The notes under the pieces are model-generated. The model was not told the origin of the DNA and searched no databases. It was given only the letters and a program-made list of their open reading frames with translations. Shown piece by piece: positions 62,849 to 64,000 of a stretch of 64,000 bases of DNA. Source of the DNA: Pseudomonas sp. A-RE-19 (GTDB lineage: Bacteria; Pseudomonadota; Gammaproteobacteria; Pseudomonadales; Pseudomonadaceae); contig NZ_JAHBDQ010000019.1 in NCBI RefSeq assembly GCF_019956555.1, forward strand, positions 1 through 64,000, written 5' to 3'. Both the position numbers and the translations under genes were made by a program. Positions within the stretch are counted from its first letter, which is position 1. Each line of letters opens with the position of its first letter.

Positions 62849-63616
62849 TCAGAGAGGTGCGGTCAGGTGCTCACGCCATTGCGGCGGCAAGCGGTGCTGC
62901 TGACTCAGGCCGACCAGACGCTGGTGTTGCGCCGGGCTGAGCAGGTTGAAGTCAATCACCCGGGACAGCCCGGCGGACACCGTTCGTTCGGCAGCGAGCT
63001 GTTCGTCCAGCAGGTCGAGGGCCAGTTGGTTGAGGGTGACGCTTTGTCGTTGCGTCAGGCCAAGCAGGCGTCGTACGTCGAGCCCCATGCCCAGTGCCTT
63101 CAGCACCAGTTGATGGAAGGCCCGTTCACTGTAGTGACGCGATGGGTAGAGGGTGTCCAGGGCGAGGGCGGCAAACACCTGGCTGTTACTGGTACGCCCG
63201 GCCTGCAACGCCAACTCCACGCAGAGCCCATCGCTATCGAGCCAGTCGAGGGCCTTCAGGGTGGCGATTTTTTCCTGATCGTCGCCCCACAGAAACAACT
63301 GGCGCAGTAAGGGCAGTTGTCCGGTGAGCGGTTGTTGCTCCAGGACCTGAGCCAGCAACAACGCCCGCGCCAGTTGGACGTTGCTCCAGCCGCAATTGTC
63401 GGGCAGCGCATGCTCCTTGAGGCTGCGCTTGCACTGGCTGCTCAAGAGCGCGGCAGTGTTGGCGTCCGGGCGTTGGTCAAGCCGCTCCTGTGCCTGACGC
63501 CACCACTGCAACTCGACATCATCGAGCTGTTGGGTGAGCGCCTGGCGTTGGTCGGCGAGGCAGTCGTGACGCATTTCGAGGGCTGCTGATGGCGACGCGG
63601 TGACGTCCATGTTCAT
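62849..63616 (-). CDS. eboA: EboA-domain protein
   Basis: This is a 255-residue all-helical, cytoplasmic-looking protein. The block WSNVQLARALLLAQVL, then ATLKALDWLDSDG, VFAALALDTLYPSRHYSERAF and HQLVLKALGMGLDV are the pattern of EboA-domain proteins, with the conserved Leu/Arg helices. The ATG at 63616 overlaps the eboC stop as ATGA. A longer open frame to 63985 is a shadow of eboC. No enzymatic activity is known. Confidence 0.82.
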   Translation of the reverse strand: MNMDVTASPSAALEMRHDCLADQRQALTQQLDDVELQWWRQAQERLDQRPDANTAALLSSQCKRSLKEHALPDNCGWSNVQLARALLLAQVLEQQPLTGQLPLLRQLFLWGDDQEKIATLKALDWLDSDGLCVELALQAGRTSNSQVFAALALDTLYPSRHYSERAFHQLVLKALGMGLDVRRLLGLTQRQSVTLNQLALDLLDEQLAAERTVSAGLSRVIDFNLLSPAQHQRLVGLSQQHRLPPQWREHLTAPL

Positions 63617-64000
63617 GTCGGTTTGATCCAGCGCTGGAAGTGTGGAAGCAGGAAAAACACCAGAACACATAACAGGCTGCCCAGCGGCTGGTTGGCCACC
63701 GCCAGCACCAGGGCATCGAACAGCGGCAGGGCCGCCAGGCCGGCGCCGATAAAGGCGCGGACCTGGCGTTGCCGTGGGTTGGCCAGGTGGCGCCAGTAGT
63801 GCCAGCCCAGCCAGCCAAGCCAGAGCAGCAACACTGGCCAAAACCAGACATTGTCGGCATAGATCGCCAGGGCCAACGGGCTCAGCATCAGGATCAGGGG
63901 GAGGCGACTGAGCAATTGATTGCGGTGTTCCTGGCGGGCCAGGTAGGTCAGGCCGCTGATGTAGACGCCCAGCAAAATGGCGCAAAGCCAGATCGGTTCC
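63613..64000 (-). CDS. eboC: EboC, UbiA-like prenyltransferase family protein, 3' part
   Basis: The C-terminal 128 codons of a polytopic membrane protein run off the right edge; the frame is open through position 64000. Sequence seen: EPIWLCAILLGVYISGLTYL, then LPLILMLSPLALAIYADNVWFWPVLLLWL, AFIGAGLAALPLFDALVLAVANQPL and LLCVLVFFLLPHF, i.e. at least four hydrophobic segments. GLTYLAR-QEH and the Asp before A-L-V match the end of UbiA-type EboC proteins. As an integral-membrane member it may link the cytoplasmic ebo enzymes to export. Confidence 0.8.
   Translation of the reverse strand, partial: EPIWLCAILLGVYISGLTYLARQEHRNQLLSRLPLILMLSPLALAIYADNVWFWPVLLLWLGWLGWHYWRHLANPRQRQVRAFIGAGLAALPLFDALVLAVANQPLGSLLCVLVFFLLPHFQRWIKPT

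Overview
The window looks like part of a chromosome from the Pseudomonas fluorescens complex. The evidence is GC-rich coding with many long antisense shadow frames, REP/REPIN-type palindromes between genes, a DUF6124-type small protein, a sigma-54/AcoR acetoin operon, a large type I-secreted repeat adhesin and an ebo/edb cluster. This placement comes from gene content; no database search was possible.

Layout. (1) 1-5230, minus: the N-terminal 1743 codons of a giant adhesin with eight exact 462-bp modules. (2) 5231-6308: a structured leader, a DUF6124 gene and a terminator. (3) 6315-14895: a sucrose-type regulon. A binding-protein ABC importer, a GH32 sucrose hydrolase and a LacI repressor lie on minus, divergent from a ScrY/LamB-like porin, with a perfect LacI-type operator between them. 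(4) 14912-21242: single metabolic genes (membrane metallophosphoesterase, DapF-like epimerase with an altered second catalytic cysteine, secreted M20 dipeptidase, CapA-like protein) separated by two long palindromic repeats. (5) 21441-23717: tRNA-Gln(UUG) and rlhA. (6) 23828-31432: acoR divergent from acoXABC and a butanediol dehydrogenase, with enhancer boxes and a near-perfect -24/-12 promoter. (7) 31591-34143: a Fur-box-controlled TonB-dependent receptor and a small unknown gene. (8) 34226-49793, minus: a Wzx/Wzy exopolysaccharide operon of 12 genes (outer-membrane barrel, short export protein, tyrosine autokinase, initiating transferase, four further glycosyltransferases, polymerase, flippase, GalE, GH16 hydrolase), preceded by an RfaH-like antiterminator gene and an ops-like leader element. 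(9) 49794-50525: a gene-free, AT-richer boundary. (10) 50526-64000, minus: one apparent operon running eboC-eboA-eboB-eboE-eboF and then straight into six poorly known genes.

The most interesting region is (10). The ebo genes are linked in cyanobacteria to moving a scytonemin precursor to the periplasm and, as I recall, in P. fluorescens NZI7 (as 'EDB') to repelling nematodes. Here eboF overlaps a paralogous pair of single-haem c-type proteins, which alternate with a paralogous pair of large unknown proteins, a cysteine-rich secreted protein and a ScyD/ScyE-like beta-propeller. Spacings are between -22 and +67 bp over at least 11 genes. I infer a metabolite-export-plus-periplasmic-redox system whose product is unknown.

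Elsewhere the units fit together plainly: sucrose enters by porin and ABC importer and is cleaved by GH32; butanediol is oxidised to acetoin and cleaved by AcoABC; EPS repeat units are built on undecaprenyl phosphate, flipped, polymerised, exported and possibly trimmed by GH16.
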